Source of the DNA: Tricholoma matsutake
Taxonomy: Eukaryota; Basidiomycota; Agaricomycetes; Agaricales; Tricholomataceae
Reading direction: 5' to 3'
DNA length: 64,000 nt
NCBI GenBank assembly: GCA_026075535.2
Contig: AP026539.1
Location: 12,400,001-12,464,000 of the forward strand
A model generated the notes under the pieces. The model did no database searches, had not been told where the DNA came from, and worked only from the letters and a program-made list of their open reading frames with translations. A program made the position numbers and the translations under genes. Below are positions 1-10,370 of this stretch, piece after piece (the first letter of the stretch is position 1; every line of letters begins with the position of its first letter).

Positions 1-897
1 GGTGTGTAGTCGACAAAGATGCTCTGATCCCTCGCTATATGAGAAGTGCATGCTGAGTCAGCCAACCAAGAATTTGGTGAGACAGCTAGTGCGATGTCAT
101 CCCTACAGTCCCCACAGAAAGCAAATTCTTCATCTGCCGCCACATTGGCATTTGTCGTGTCCTTCTGCTTTTCTCCAGATTTCCACTTTCCAAATTTGGA
201 TTTCTTCTTGCACTGCTTGCTGATGTGCCCCTTTTCCCTGCATTTGTAACACGTTATGTTCGGATTGGTGTTCCTTTTCCCAGGCTTCCCCACCAAGGCT
301 GTATCATCTGAATTGTGCATGTTAAGCCATCGATCATGTTCCAGAATTCAGGCTATAAGTGTGGGAGCATCCTTTAGGGCTGTAGTGTCTATAGAAGCAA
401 TATAATTATTCCAATTCTCGGGGAGTGAGGTTAGCAGAATAATGGAGAATTCCTCCCCATCAATCTTTCGTCCCAAATTGTGCAGCTCCTCCTGATAGCC
501 ACGCAATGTCCGAATATGGCATCCCTTCCACGCATTGTGACTGAAATAACTTTTGATGTGCCTGAACTATTCCCAATGCCCCCTGAGTCTCTAATAATGA
601 TTTCAACATATTCCACGCTTCCACTGTGCTTCTTGAACTCGCAACATACACCAACATTTTGTCAGCCACCCTCAATCGGATCATAGATAGCGCCATCCTG
701 TCCTTCTTACGCCATGCTGTTTGTTGGGCGGTATCCGTTGGTAGAGTAGTCGATCCATCGACATAATCCCACAAGTCTTGCCCCATCAAAATATCCATCA
801 TTTTGATTTTCCAAACGGCATAATTTTCGGCACCTGTCAAGGGCTCAATACGGTAAATGTTTGTGTGCGTCGGAGCATTTAAAATGTTGGCCATCAT
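1..897 (-). pseudogene. Copia-1 Gag and start of protease, runs off the window
   Basis: The Gag polyprotein of a Ty1/copia element packages the element RNA. It starts at the Met codon near 897 with a UBN2-type N-terminus (the words ENYAVWKIKM and ALSMIRLRVADKMLVYV are visible). A one-base frameshift lies near 515, after which the frame HIRTLRGYQEELHNLGRKID continues, and one TGA stop interrupts it near 330. A CCHC zinc knuckle (C-Y-K-C-R-E-K-G-H-I-S-K-Q-C) is encoded around 200-250. The protease begins with WLADSACTSHIA, carrying the copia D-S-A-x-T-x-H active-site motif, close to position 1. Integrase, RT and RNase H would lie to the left of the window. The frameshift and stop show this copy is not intact. 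Confidence 0.88.
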
Positions 898-956
898 TCA
901 AATTTCATCCAGGTGTTATTAGTTTGAGTATAGTGTGAGCGAGAAAATTCAGTTAA

Positions 957-973
957 GGCCAGGGCCCATAACC
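957..973 (-). promoter_or_regulatory. Putative primer-binding site of copia-1
   Basis: On the minus strand the 17 bases GGTTATGGGCCCTGGCC directly follow the 3' end of the LTR. The identical 17 bases follow the LTR of copia-2 at 25129-25145. Position right after the LTR and conservation between two divergent elements suggest the primer-binding site. I did not identify the matching tRNA. Confidence 0.6.
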
Positions 974-1172
974 TGTTGAATAATAGAGGACTTGAAAGAA
1001 TAAACAAACTTTGTTTCTTTTTGGTAGACAACTATGTACATAGAATATTTATATAGCCCAGTAAACTAAGTCGGTAACTATGGATCGGTATTATAAATAA
1101 TTGTGGCTATGCGTTACCGCCATGTTCGGTGTCAGCGTTGGTGTTGCCCAATATGTACTCCCGATTTCAACA
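974..1172 (-). repeat. 5' LTR of copia-1
   Basis: This 199-base block begins TGTTGAA and ends TTCAACA, a perfect 7-base terminal inversion. It lies directly upstream of the copia-1 primer-binding site and Gag on the minus strand. The five bases after it (TTACA) would be the target duplication, but the other end of the element is outside the window. It sits just upstream of the start of the dehydrogenase gene. Confidence 0.75.
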
Positions 1173-1333
1173 TTACAAACTAACCCTCCTTCCTAATTTT
1201 CTGGCTCCTACATCATGGGCATCGTCCTATCATTTTTTCGTGAAATTTACCTCCCAATCCGACCTACAGCGTGAATGACATTCCAGATCTCACTGGCAAG
1301 GTCTTCATTGTTACTGGTGGCAACAGCGCATTA

Positions 1334-3242
1334 GGAAAATGACAAATCTCTTATGGCTCTTATTCATCTGAGAAGTGTCTTAATCACATCTGGTACCTTA
1401 TATTCATCTTAGAATCCCCAAATTGTCTGACTTTTATTTTCCATAAGACATTACTTTAATTCTTAAGTGCATAAGAGGGGTAAGACTTGTACGATCTTAA
1501 GAAATCCATAAGTTGCTAATGATACAGGCATGTCATTTAAGACTGCATTTCAGATGGTTGGTCAACCAGTCAAAATAAACAATTCACAATCAGGAATCGA
1601 ACCAAAGACCTCGTGAGTCATGTACACAATCTTCAACAGACAAATTTGATGCAAAGCCACTTAGCCATACAAGCTCATTAATATGTGCTCATACTGAAAC
1701 ACTTAAGCTATGAGGACATGCTACATCTAATAGTAAACGGGATGTTTGAAAAAACTCTCTATAAGTCCCTTGTTGATTGTTTGTTTTGCACCACATGACA
1801 TGTTGAAGTTTCATTTTTGGTAACTTCCACCGAACTTGACGTTCCCTCCAGTCATTACCATCCAACAACCTTTCTACTGAGCTCCCACCAGGCAGCCGAA
1901 CACACCATTCCCCAACCTACCCAAATGCTCCCAGCTTTCCTATTCATTATTGACACATCTTGACAAAAATGTGACACACTCATAATGACTCATTAGTCTG
2001 AGTCTCGTCCACCTTATGCCCTTACGAGCCTCGTGAGTCATAATCTTTTTTCTTTCAATTGCCTAACTTCCAACAGCATGGCTAGGTGAACCATGATGGG
2101 TTTGTTTGGGGCTCAACTGACTCAGAGAGGTGCCATGAGACCCATGTAGTGGGAACACAGCAAGGTATGCACCCATTCTCGTGCACCCACTACCACTAAC
2201 TCCCTTGGACCAGATGGCAACAAAAATGTTGACCCCAACAATGCCAAATGACCTGCCACCACCACTGCAAGCAACTGCTTGCAGGGTGAGTACTAGCAGC
2301 TGATCATGAGGGACAGGACAGGGAATGATGGATGATGGACAGGGGTGGGAGGGAAGAACAACAGGGTTGGGGGACAATGACAACAACAACACCAACAGAG
2401 CCCATGATGGAGATGGATGACCTAGCACCTGCCCAGCCCTGTGAGCTACTACTTGTAGGTATTCTTTTTTTTCTCTTCATTTCATTGTTACTAGCTAATG
2501 TTTTTTGATGTTAATAGATGACAACAACATGGGGGACCACATGGCTGCTACCACCACCACCATAGCAACCCCAACTACTGCTGTGAGCACCTGCTCATGG
2601 GGTAGAAACAGGGAGCATCAAGAAAAGGACCACAAGGACCATGACCATGGGAGAGCAGCCAGCACCCCGTACCACGTACTACCACCACTGCAAGTGACTG
2701 CTCGCAAGGTGCATATGGGGTGCATGATGATGATGGGAAGACTACACTGATGATGATGAGCAGGACAACAGGATGACAATGACAGGACGGGGATGTCTCA
2801 AGAGCAAGAACAAGAACAACCTATGGCAGCGGCTAAGGTGGTGTTTTTGGGAAGAGCAGCATTGTGCAGCAGGAGAACGAGTTCCAGAAGGGTGCAGTCT
2901 AGGGAGTAGTGCATGTTAATTTATTGAGTACATGTAACACATAGTAGTTAGTTCAGTGTGTTTCATGATGAATCCAAAGAGTTTTATCCCTGCTCATACC
3001 TGTCTTATTGAGTCTTAAAATGTGTGAAATGTCTGCCTCAAGTTTTCATAAGGCCAATCTAGGCTATGTACAAGACCAATCTAAGCTATTATAAGGCAAC
3101 TGTAAGATAAAGAGTGCCTTATTCAGAATGGTACATAGCTTAATTAAGACATGAGGTCTTACTCATTGTATGCCTTACAGCAGTCTTACAGTGCCTTATG
3201 GCCTTATGTAAGACACATAAGAAAAATGTTATTTTCCTGATG
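1334..3242. mobile_element. Element A: non-autonomous TIR transposon of about 1.9 kb
   Basis: The ends are imperfect inverted repeats. The left end reads GGAAAATGACA followed by TCTCTTATGG, and the right end, reversed, reads GGAAAATAACA followed by TTCTTATGTG, with about 24 of 30 positions matching. Short words CTTATG and GTAAGAC recur near both ends as subterminal repeats. A degenerate target duplication (GCGCATTA at 1326, TGGCATCA at 3243) flanks it. It sits inside a coding exon of the dehydrogenase gene. No transposase frame is visible. It carries GAGCA-TGCTC type palindromes at about 2262-2283, 2583-2600 and 2686-2708 that also occur in elements B to F. Confidence 0.72.
1593..1667 (-). 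promoter_or_regulatory. tRNA-like Pol III promoter module in element A
   Basis: On the minus strand TGGCTAAGTGGC (1656-1667) fits a tRNA A box, and GGTTCGATTCC (1593-1603) fits a B box exactly. The spacing of about 53 bases between them is wider than in most tRNA genes. The module points toward the left end of element A. It is a tRNA-derived promoter relic and not an obvious functional tRNA, since I cannot pair an acceptor stem. Confidence 0.6.
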
Positions 3243-3594
3243 TGGCATCAGTAAGGAGACAGTCAAGGTGTATACTCACCAAGCAGCTAGGCAATTAAGG
3301 ATAAAAAATCTAACAAATACATACAGGCGCTTTTGCAACACAATGCAGTGGTTTATATTGCAACTCGAAACCAAGACAAATCCATGGCAGTCATTGAGGA
3401 ACTCAAGACCCTTGCTGGAAAGGAGGCGAAACTCCTCCAGCTTGACTTGTCTGACCTCAAGTCCATCAAAGAGTCTGCTAGGGTCTTTACCGAGTGAGAA
3501 CATGAGCTTATGTTCACGGTACCAATCTGATGGAGTTGAGGAATCAGGAAAGAGACAGAATTCACGTGCTGATCTAGTGTTGCCAACAGCGTAG

Positions 3595-4262
3595 ATCAGA
3601 GCCGCCCAGAGCTGCTCAAGCCATGCCCTAAGTTGCCTCAAATTCAGAGTGACTGGAGGGCTTCAAATGTTCTTAAAACACTATAAAACACTCTGTAGGA
3701 GTCCCCACTGCCATGTTGAGTACATGTTGTTATACCCTACTCCCCAGAGCCATCTCTCGAGCATGTTTTGCAATAGTATGAGGAGATAAACATAGCCAAA
3801 TAATCTCATCAAAGATACTGATCTGTGCAAAACTCAATAGTATGACTTGTTTCTTTTGTAATAATAGTCTACACAACCTATTTGACCATTAAAATACATA
3901 ACTGAAGCATAAATACAACTTGGATTGCAAGCCCACAACTTTGGGCAATCTCAATCAGCTTAGCTGGCTCAGAGTTGCTCAGGGTGACTCAGCACCATTT
4001 TGATCAGCTCAAGTGCCTGAGCTGCGCCGCAGGTGAGCCAAGCTGAGCTGCGGCATCACTATGCTGATCAACAATGTGTATGTCTAGTGCTTTGGGACTC
4101 AATGGTCATTGAATGTGTGGGGTCATGATACCCCCCATAGATCAGCTCACAAAGAATGGTGAGCTCCCACAACTGTTTACAATACCCATTTTGGTTTCAA
4201 CTCAACTTCAGGCTACAACCTGCAATTCGGCACAAACATCCTAGGTCAGATAACCTTTATCA
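3595..4262. repeat. Left subterminal region of the KDZ element
   Basis: No gene is supported here. The stretch 3950-4170 is rich in CAGCTC, GAGCTG and GGCTCA words in both orientations, as expected of subterminal transposase-binding repeats. The rest is AT-rich with nothing recognised. Confidence 0.4.
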
Positions 4263-4264
4263 TT

Positions 4265-5178
4265 ATTCAAGTATGGTCCCAGATTTTACCATGCTTCCTG
4301 CATAGGACACTTCAGGTAGGTAAGTTTCAGGGTCAGCATTGGCAATGCATTGGCAGATGAAGATTTGACCACTCACGCATCTACAACCATCAAACTGTTG
4401 GGTGCAGTATAAGCTGTAAATGTCATGGACAACATGCCCATTTCTAGCCAATGTTCTCGTGCAGTCTCCTCCACATGCTTATGTGAATTCTTCTCTGCCA
4501 ACCTGCCATATTATGTCAGCAATGGCAATGGCAATTGCATACCTTCACTTGGTCTGTTCAGAATATCCTTCTCTCTCCATTTTTGCCTGTTCTGCAACAA
4601 TCTCTGCCTGTTCTGCTGCACTCATGCTGTTGAAAACCCTCTTTATTGCTGGCAGTCACATTTTGAACCATCCAGGTGTACTTGAGTTGGCTTCCTCAAT
4701 GCCTAACATGTTTGCAATCTCTTGGAACATTCGATTGTGGTATAAACTCCAAATAACTTCCAATCTCTTTAATTTGAATTTGTTTGATTTCTGTGAACAG
4801 CCCTTGGTCATTTGCCAGTTGTTGGAAAGTCATGTTGTTAGTTCCTGGCAATGTGATCAACATTGCAAACTTGACATGCTTGACATGCTTGGTAGTTCAC
4901 CTTTGCATGAATACGACTCTCTGCCTCATCCTGTGGGTCATTTCCAGTTGTCCTCCAGTAATTGAATATTGCAGGCAGAATATCACACTTAAGTACTTGC
5001 AATTGGCCTGCTTTTGATTCCTGTGATCAGAATGCATCCCAATATGGCTCAATGATTGCCTGCTCTTGAATTGTATATTTGCTGTTCTTCTGGTACTGTC
5101 TCCTTGTTGGGTTGGCTGATGATGGCTCAGGTGGCATGGTGAAGGGACTGGTGTGGGTGAAAGAATGGCTGTTATCAA
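4265..5178 (-). pseudogene. KDZ-linked gene of unknown function, divergent from the transposase
   Basis: The minus strand encodes a broken but continuous protein. In order it shows MTFQQLANDQGLFTEIKQI, then ANSSTPGWFKM, RVFNSMSAAEQAEIVAEQAK, then, after frame changes, ARNGHVVHDIYSLYCTQQFDG. I recognise the general pattern (a GWF-x-M/R box followed by an E/K-rich helix) as that of an uncharacterised gene often seen next to KDZ transposases in Agaricomycetes, but I cannot name a function. Several frameshifts and stops interrupt it. It shares its upstream region, which holds the 100-base tandem repeats, with the KDZ transposase gene that starts at 5462 on the other strand. Confidence 0.55.
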
Positions 5179-5377
5179 TGATATCGAAAGATTAGCACAA
5201 GCATCACATGTCGATATTATTTACACAGCATTTCAGGGGGGATTGATGTTGGCAAAAGAATGGTCATATCATACTTAATGATATTGAAAGATTAGCACAA
5301 GCATCACATGTCGATATTATTTACACACCATTTCAGGGGGGATTGATGTTGGCAAAAGAATGGTCATATCATACTAT
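5178..5377. repeat. Two 100-base tandem repeats between divergent KDZ-element genes
   Basis: Two copies with a period of exactly 100 bases (5178-5277 and 5278-5377) differ at only a few positions. A diverged third partial copy follows near 5378-5430 (AGATATCAGCA and ATATTTACACAGC recur). They lie directly upstream of the transposase start at 5462 and of the divergent gene, so a role in the shared promoter or in transposase binding is possible but inferred. Confidence 0.85.
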
Positions 5378-6731
5378 CAAGATATCAGCATGAGGCTCAC
5401 ACGTGGCTGATAATATTTACACAGCCCACCCACATATTCCATTGATCCTCCTCAAATCATCATGAGTCTAACTAGAGCACCATACAAACAAAAGAGAAGA
5501 TCCAAGAAGAATGCCTCCCTGCATGAAGACAATGATGATGTAGTAGATACTGTTACACATGTGGATAATCAGGTCAAAATGGACACTGGACTGACAACAA
5601 AGCATATCAAGGTCCCTCTTATTGCAATAGCAGAACGCTATCCTACTACACAGGATAATCTCCACATTCCCCCAGAATAGGATGTTCAAATCCTCAGGTG
5701 CCCAAGGAGACAACACAGCCACATATCGGGATGGTCAGCATCTCACTCTCATTTGCTTACAAAGAGAGAAGGTTCGTAAGTACATAACAGACAGTGAGAC
5801 TATGTCTTAGAATTTGTGGGACATGTGGATGAATTGCTACAAGCATCATTATTGCAGCAGGCATGGTCCATTGACAGACAAGTGTGCAACTACTGTGCAT
5901 TCAACAAATGGGCCATTTGGAGATGCATTGATTGGTTGCTAGGCAGTACACTGTGTTGTGCATGTATGCGCATAACACACTGGCACAATCCCTTCCATTG
6001 TATTGAATGCTGGACTGGCACACACTTCCGCCAGGCCAAGCTATGAGAAGTTGGAACATACATTCTCATCAAGCATGAGACTGATCAACCGATTTGCAAG
6101 TCTCTGGAGTTTCAAAGTCAATATTTGGAGGCATTCAAGGAGATGAAAGATCATGCAGAGCAACAGTCTGCCACTCCACCAGCCAACACATGGCATTGGC
6201 CCTGAGATACATTGGCATCAGCTCCATCCCCTCAGCCTGGAGAAATGTCAGCATCGACCCCATGGCCTGACAATGACTCAATGAATGGCTCAAATGCAGA
6301 GTAACAGGGGGCCAATCTCCTGGCTGACCCATGGCATTGGCCCTGGGATATGGAGATGGATAGCACAATGGAAGGCAACAATCATGCAGATGACACCCAG
6401 GCTGATGCTGAATTTTTTTGCATGCCTTGATGCCCTCTTGCAGTACTTTACAGTCCCCCACCTGTCCTAGTGGACTCCGACTGGACTGACCAGAGTCCAC
6501 TGGAGTCCGAGGGGAGTCTGAGTGGAGTCCAATTGAACTACACTAAGTCATGTAGAGTTCAATGCCCCATTGGAGTCCAACTGGAGTCCGACTGGAGTCT
6601 GAGTGGAGTCTGAGTGGAGTCCAACTGGAGTCCGAGTGCAACCAAATGATAAGTCAATTAGATATAAGCTCAAAGGACTTCAGACTTGGTGAATTTCATA
6701 AAGTACCCGCAAAATAAATTTGTGTACTGCA

Positions 6732-6804
6732 GGAATTGAACTCAAGACCTCACCATAAGGAATCACATGACAAACCAAACAAGTATGCTCAACCACTTGA
6801 GCCA
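6732..6804 (-). promoter_or_regulatory. Left outward tRNA-like module of element B
   Basis: On the minus strand the A box is TGGCTCAAGTGGTTGAGC (6787-6804) and the B box is GAGTTCAATTCC (6732-6743). The module reads toward the left terminus at 6441. Closely related modules lie at the same place in elements C and D. Confidence 0.7.
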
Positions 6805-6968
6805 CAGGAGATTTATTGGGGATCAATATAAGGTTTATTTATGACTCAACTTTTCATATTCTTTGAGGAGGCATTTTTTAAACAATTAAGATCAAAAAAT
6901 TTTAATTAACCACATCCCTCATGTAGGACATGAGGGAGTGGGTATAATTTAATAATAAACAAAAAAAA

Positions 6969-7158
6969 ACCCTCTCGCATCTTGCGAGAGGGGGGGGATT
7001 ACTACTATGTACATAAAAACTAAACCCCTTGCGTTCAGCGCAAGGGGGGGATTCGTAAGTACTACAATATATATACCCCTTGCATTTGGTGCGAGGGGGG
7101 GGCAGAGATAAATTAAAAATAATAAAGACCCCTCCCCACACAAAATGTGGGGGAGGGG
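6969..7158. repeat. Array of four GC-rich hairpins in element B
   Basis: Four short inverted repeats of the type CCCCTTGC-loop-GCAAGGGG stand at about 6969-6993, 7025-7047, 7076-7098 and 7130-7158. They are separated by AT-rich spacers of about 30 bases. Stem sequences differ between hairpins but pairing is kept, including compensatory differences (CTCTCGC/GCGAGAG, CCTTGCG/CGCAAGG, CCTTGCA/TGCGAGG). This argues that the structure matters. Confidence 0.8.
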
Positions 7159-7811
7159 GGGTTGGGGGATGCAGTCTGGGGTGGGTGTCATTGCCCACCC
7201 CTCCTCGCATGCGTCTGTTGCCGTAGCAAGCCGCATCCATCATCCACCCTATGAGCAGAGGCTTGTAGGCGTGGGGATGGGTGCTGTGGTTGTTGTAGCC
7301 CTGGTCTACCCACCATCCACCCGACGAGCAGGTGCTCATCAGCGTGGGGTGGGTGTGTTGTCAGTTTTGCGGGTCTCCTAGTTCAGAGGGGTTGGGGGGA
7401 GGGGTCAGTGATGTGGCATGCGAGGGAGGGGGTAGATGGGTGCTTACCAGGTGGGTATCCTGCTCCACAGGTCTCCCGTTACCCCTCTGCCATCTCCTAC
7501 CCTTTATCGACACCCTCACATCCTGTTTGGATGGGGAGGAGGGGGCTGGCATGGGTGTCATCGGGTCTGGGTTGATCCCCATCGTTCTGTGTTGGCGTCG
7601 GTGTTGCCCTGTTGTTGTTCACCATCGTCACCTCCATTCCACCTGTGATCCACCCCCTGAGCAGTTGCTCAAGGGGCTGGAGGCAGGTGGTGTGTCGTTG
7701 GCCCCATTGCTTCGCGTTCTGGGGGTCCTGGTGACACTCACAATCCACCCTATGAGCAGGGGCTCGCAGGCGTGGGGTGGGTGTGTGGGGTTGTCTCGCA
7801 TCCGGCCGTCG

Positions 7812-8131
7812 GTCATTACCAGTAGAGTAGAACCTACAAAACAAAAGAAATGAGTTAGTTAGTTTATAAAAACAAAAAGCAAACAAAAAAAACTTACGTA
7901 GGGCACAAATGACGTGATCTGCATCATTTGGGTCCGCGTTCCATCCAGTCGGCTCGTTTGTGGGTGGTGGCGTCATTACCAGTAGTTTATAACCTAGAAA
8001 ACTAAAGAAACTGGTTAGTTCGTTTATAAAAACAAAAAGCAAACAAAAAAAAACTTACCTAGGGCCCAAACGACGTGATCTGCATCATTTGGGCCCGCAT
8101 TCCATCCATTCAGCTCGTTTGCGGGTGGTGA
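7812..8131. repeat. 160-base tandem duplication with GGGCCCAAA palindrome
   Basis: Two copies start GTCATTACCAGTAG at 7812 and 7972. Each ends in an inverted repeat of the type GGGCCCAAACGACG-loop-CATTTGGGCCC (about 7901-7935 and 8061-8095). Single copies of the same module occur in elements C and D. In D it lies in the opposite orientation (21765-21865). Confidence 0.8.
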
Positions 8132-8291
8132 TGATGGCAGATTGGGCATGGGAGCAGTGGCAGTGGGTGTCCATGCAGTGGTGGTAGTGGTAGAGAGAGG
8201 AGGGAGGGAGGCGGCGTCGACAGTGGTGGTGGTGAGTGATGAGCTGGCACATTTGATGACGCGGCAATATGCTTTGTCATACACAAGGTAC

Positions 8292-8362
8292 TGTGGTGTA
8301 ACGGTTATATTGTGCATCATGATTGATTACATAAGCAACCTATGGGATCTGGGTTCGATTCC
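8292..8362 (+). promoter_or_regulatory. Right outward tRNA-like module of element B
   Basis: The A box is TGTGGTGTAACGGTTA (8292-8307) and the B box is GGGTTCGATTCC (8351-8362), a perfect match to the B-box consensus. It reads toward the right terminus at 8653. The A box resembles Val/Glu-type tRNAs and differs from that of the left module, so the two ends captured different tRNA-like sequences. Confidence 0.72.
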
Positions 8363-10289
8363 TTTTCTTACACACTTTTTCCGCGGAATCTGACTGGACT
8401 CCACTCGGACTCCAACCAGACTCCAACCAGACTCCAACCAGACTCCACTGGACTCCACTGGACCAGTCTGAGTGGAATCCGGTGTTTGAGTGGATTCCAC
8501 TTGGAGTCCGGTCAGACTGGACTGGGACTGGACTGGCAACTTTGCAGGCAGTTGGCTGGTGACCAGTCCCAGTGGACTCCAGTCGGACTCTGGTCAGTCC
8601 AGTCAGACTCCAGTCAGAGTCCACTAGGAAAGGTGGGGGAGTGTAAAGACCTCCCCTCTTGCATGAAAGACAGGGAAATACTCAAGTTGGCGATGATGGT
8701 CTTCAAGACTTTATTGATGGTGATGATGAATGTGAAGTGCAAGCTGCTGATGAAGACATTCTCAGCTTTGCACCATACTTGCCTAGTGATATACTGGTGC
8801 ATCAGAACCTGGCCAATGTTGAGCTGATCATGGCACTGACTAGTGATGCCCTGAACAACACTTATGTCTGTGTGGTGCATACTAATGGAGTCCATCACTT
8901 AGCAATGGTAACCTGCAGTTGCATGGGGGAACACCGAATTCCATTGGACCTCGTGGCCAGTCACTTACTTCCTACAAGTTTCACCAAAATACGGACTCTT
9001 TTCACTGTCCACATCCTCAATCAATTTTGGCTCTGCAATCTGGAATTGAAGGCATCAGCATATCAATTTTATCAGCTGATTCAGTGCATCACGTTACCAA
9101 CACAGCCAGCTAAAGTCATAAATCTCTACCATGAGCTTCGGCACTTGTCCTGACTATGGCATTGGATGAAAAAATTGAACTGGGCAGGGTATGGACACAA
9201 TAAAAAAGATCTATTAAATTCTGAACCAGGATCACTGGCCAATTTCTCTCCAGCCTGTCCTCAGCCAGGCATAAATATACCAGAAAATTGGCAGGAAGAT
9301 GTGAACCAGTGCATGACTACAATCAACCACTGCATTAGCATCAACAATGAATATGACATTCAGATTTGTTTATAAACACATTTTTGTGGCCGATGGCAAT
9401 TTCAAGGCTGACCATGTTCAGCAGAAGAACTCTGATGATGTGTGGCTATGGGATGGAGCAGGAATGGCTCCAAACAAGGCAGAATATGAGCAGTTCCTCC
9501 TGTCTGCCATAGAACACTTGACAGTATGTACCAGTCCCTTCCCAATGTCCAAAGCTGGCCTGATGCATATTTGCTTGGCCAGAAGGCTCCTTGTGAAAAT
9601 AAATTCCAGGCCATTGTGAATGCTCTACAGGCATCAAAGGCCTGTGATATTACTGGGTTGGTGGCCATTGCATGTGCATGGCATGGCTGTTATGCCCCCA
9701 ATGCATTGGTAAACCTGTTTTGGGGAGAACAACAGAAGAATGTTGACTTTGCTTTTCTTCAAGCACTGAAGACCACCAGAGTTGACCCTCAACAGGGAGT
9801 CATGCTCATTTACAACATTGTCTGCCAGTACATTATCCACCTTTGGGAACATATTGGTGCCCATCTTCCAGCTGGCTTGACCATTGACCAGGCCATTGGG
9901 CTTATGCATGTTCATGGCCACAAGGATGAATGCTTTTTTTGCTATGCTCCATCTTTCATTCCAGGGTCCGGCATTGTAGCAGCCAAAATATTTGAGTCTC
10001 TGTGGTCAATGCTGAATTCCATTTCCCCCACAGTCAGAACAGCAACCTTGCCACATCTGGCAGAAATGCTTGATGATCACACTACAGATTCAAATCACAA
10101 GAAAATGCTTGGAATGGCAATTACACTGCTCAAAATATCGAGAAGCCCTCAAGACCTCCATGCAACTCAGCAAGCATCACATACGACTCACAGCAAGATT
10201 TGGCAACCAGGCTGTCAGTCAATGGGAAGATGAAGTGATAGCTGCAGAAGCAATGAGGCTTGTTGATGTAAAGGTGATGGATATCTACA

Positions 10290-10370
10290 CAATGCAGGCA
10301 CTGGCAATGGAAGCAGCATTGGCAATGGCACTGGCAATGGCAATGGCAATGGCAACAGCATCAGACACTG
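10290..10370 (+). repeat. GGCAATG coding repeat in the KDZ gene
   Basis: A run of GGCAATG and GGCACTG units encodes an Ala/Met-rich tract (MALAMAMAMA) in the C-terminal part of the KDZ protein. Similar GCCAATG runs occur in the noncoding right part of the element (13090-13120, 13300-13460). Confidence 0.7.

Larger units (their letters stand above)
6441..8653. mobile_element. Element B: non-autonomous TIR transposon, 2213 bases
   Basis: The 8-base duplication CCCTCTTG flanks it (6433-6440 and 8654-8661). The left end is CAGTACTTTACAGTCCCCC and the right end, reversed, is GAGGTCTTTACACTCCCCC, both 19 bases long. Many GGAGTCC/GGACTCC words fill about 170-250 bases at each end. Inside, from left to right, are an outward tRNA-like module, four hairpins, GAGCA-TGCTC palindromes (about 7247, 7330, 7658, 7752), a 160-base tandem duplication with GGGCCCAAA palindromes, and a second outward tRNA-like module. 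It encodes no protein I can support. It splits the KDZ transposase gene. Confidence 0.9.

Noticed and set aside
4420..4965. A 181-residue plus-strand open frame
   Set aside because: The minus strand of the same stretch shows a family-like protein (ANSSTPGWFKM, EQAEIVAEQAK). The plus frame is Cys/Ser/Leu-rich and looks like its shadow.
7332..7853. Open frames of 145-181 residues on both strands inside element B
   Set aside because: They run through GC-rich palindromes and hairpins, have Pro/Thr/His-rich composition and change frame between related elements. No family pattern is visible.
6732..8362. Calling the tRNA-like modules functional tRNA genes
   Set aside because: A and B boxes are present, but spacing varies and I could not pair acceptor and anticodon stems, so they are reported as promoter-like modules only.
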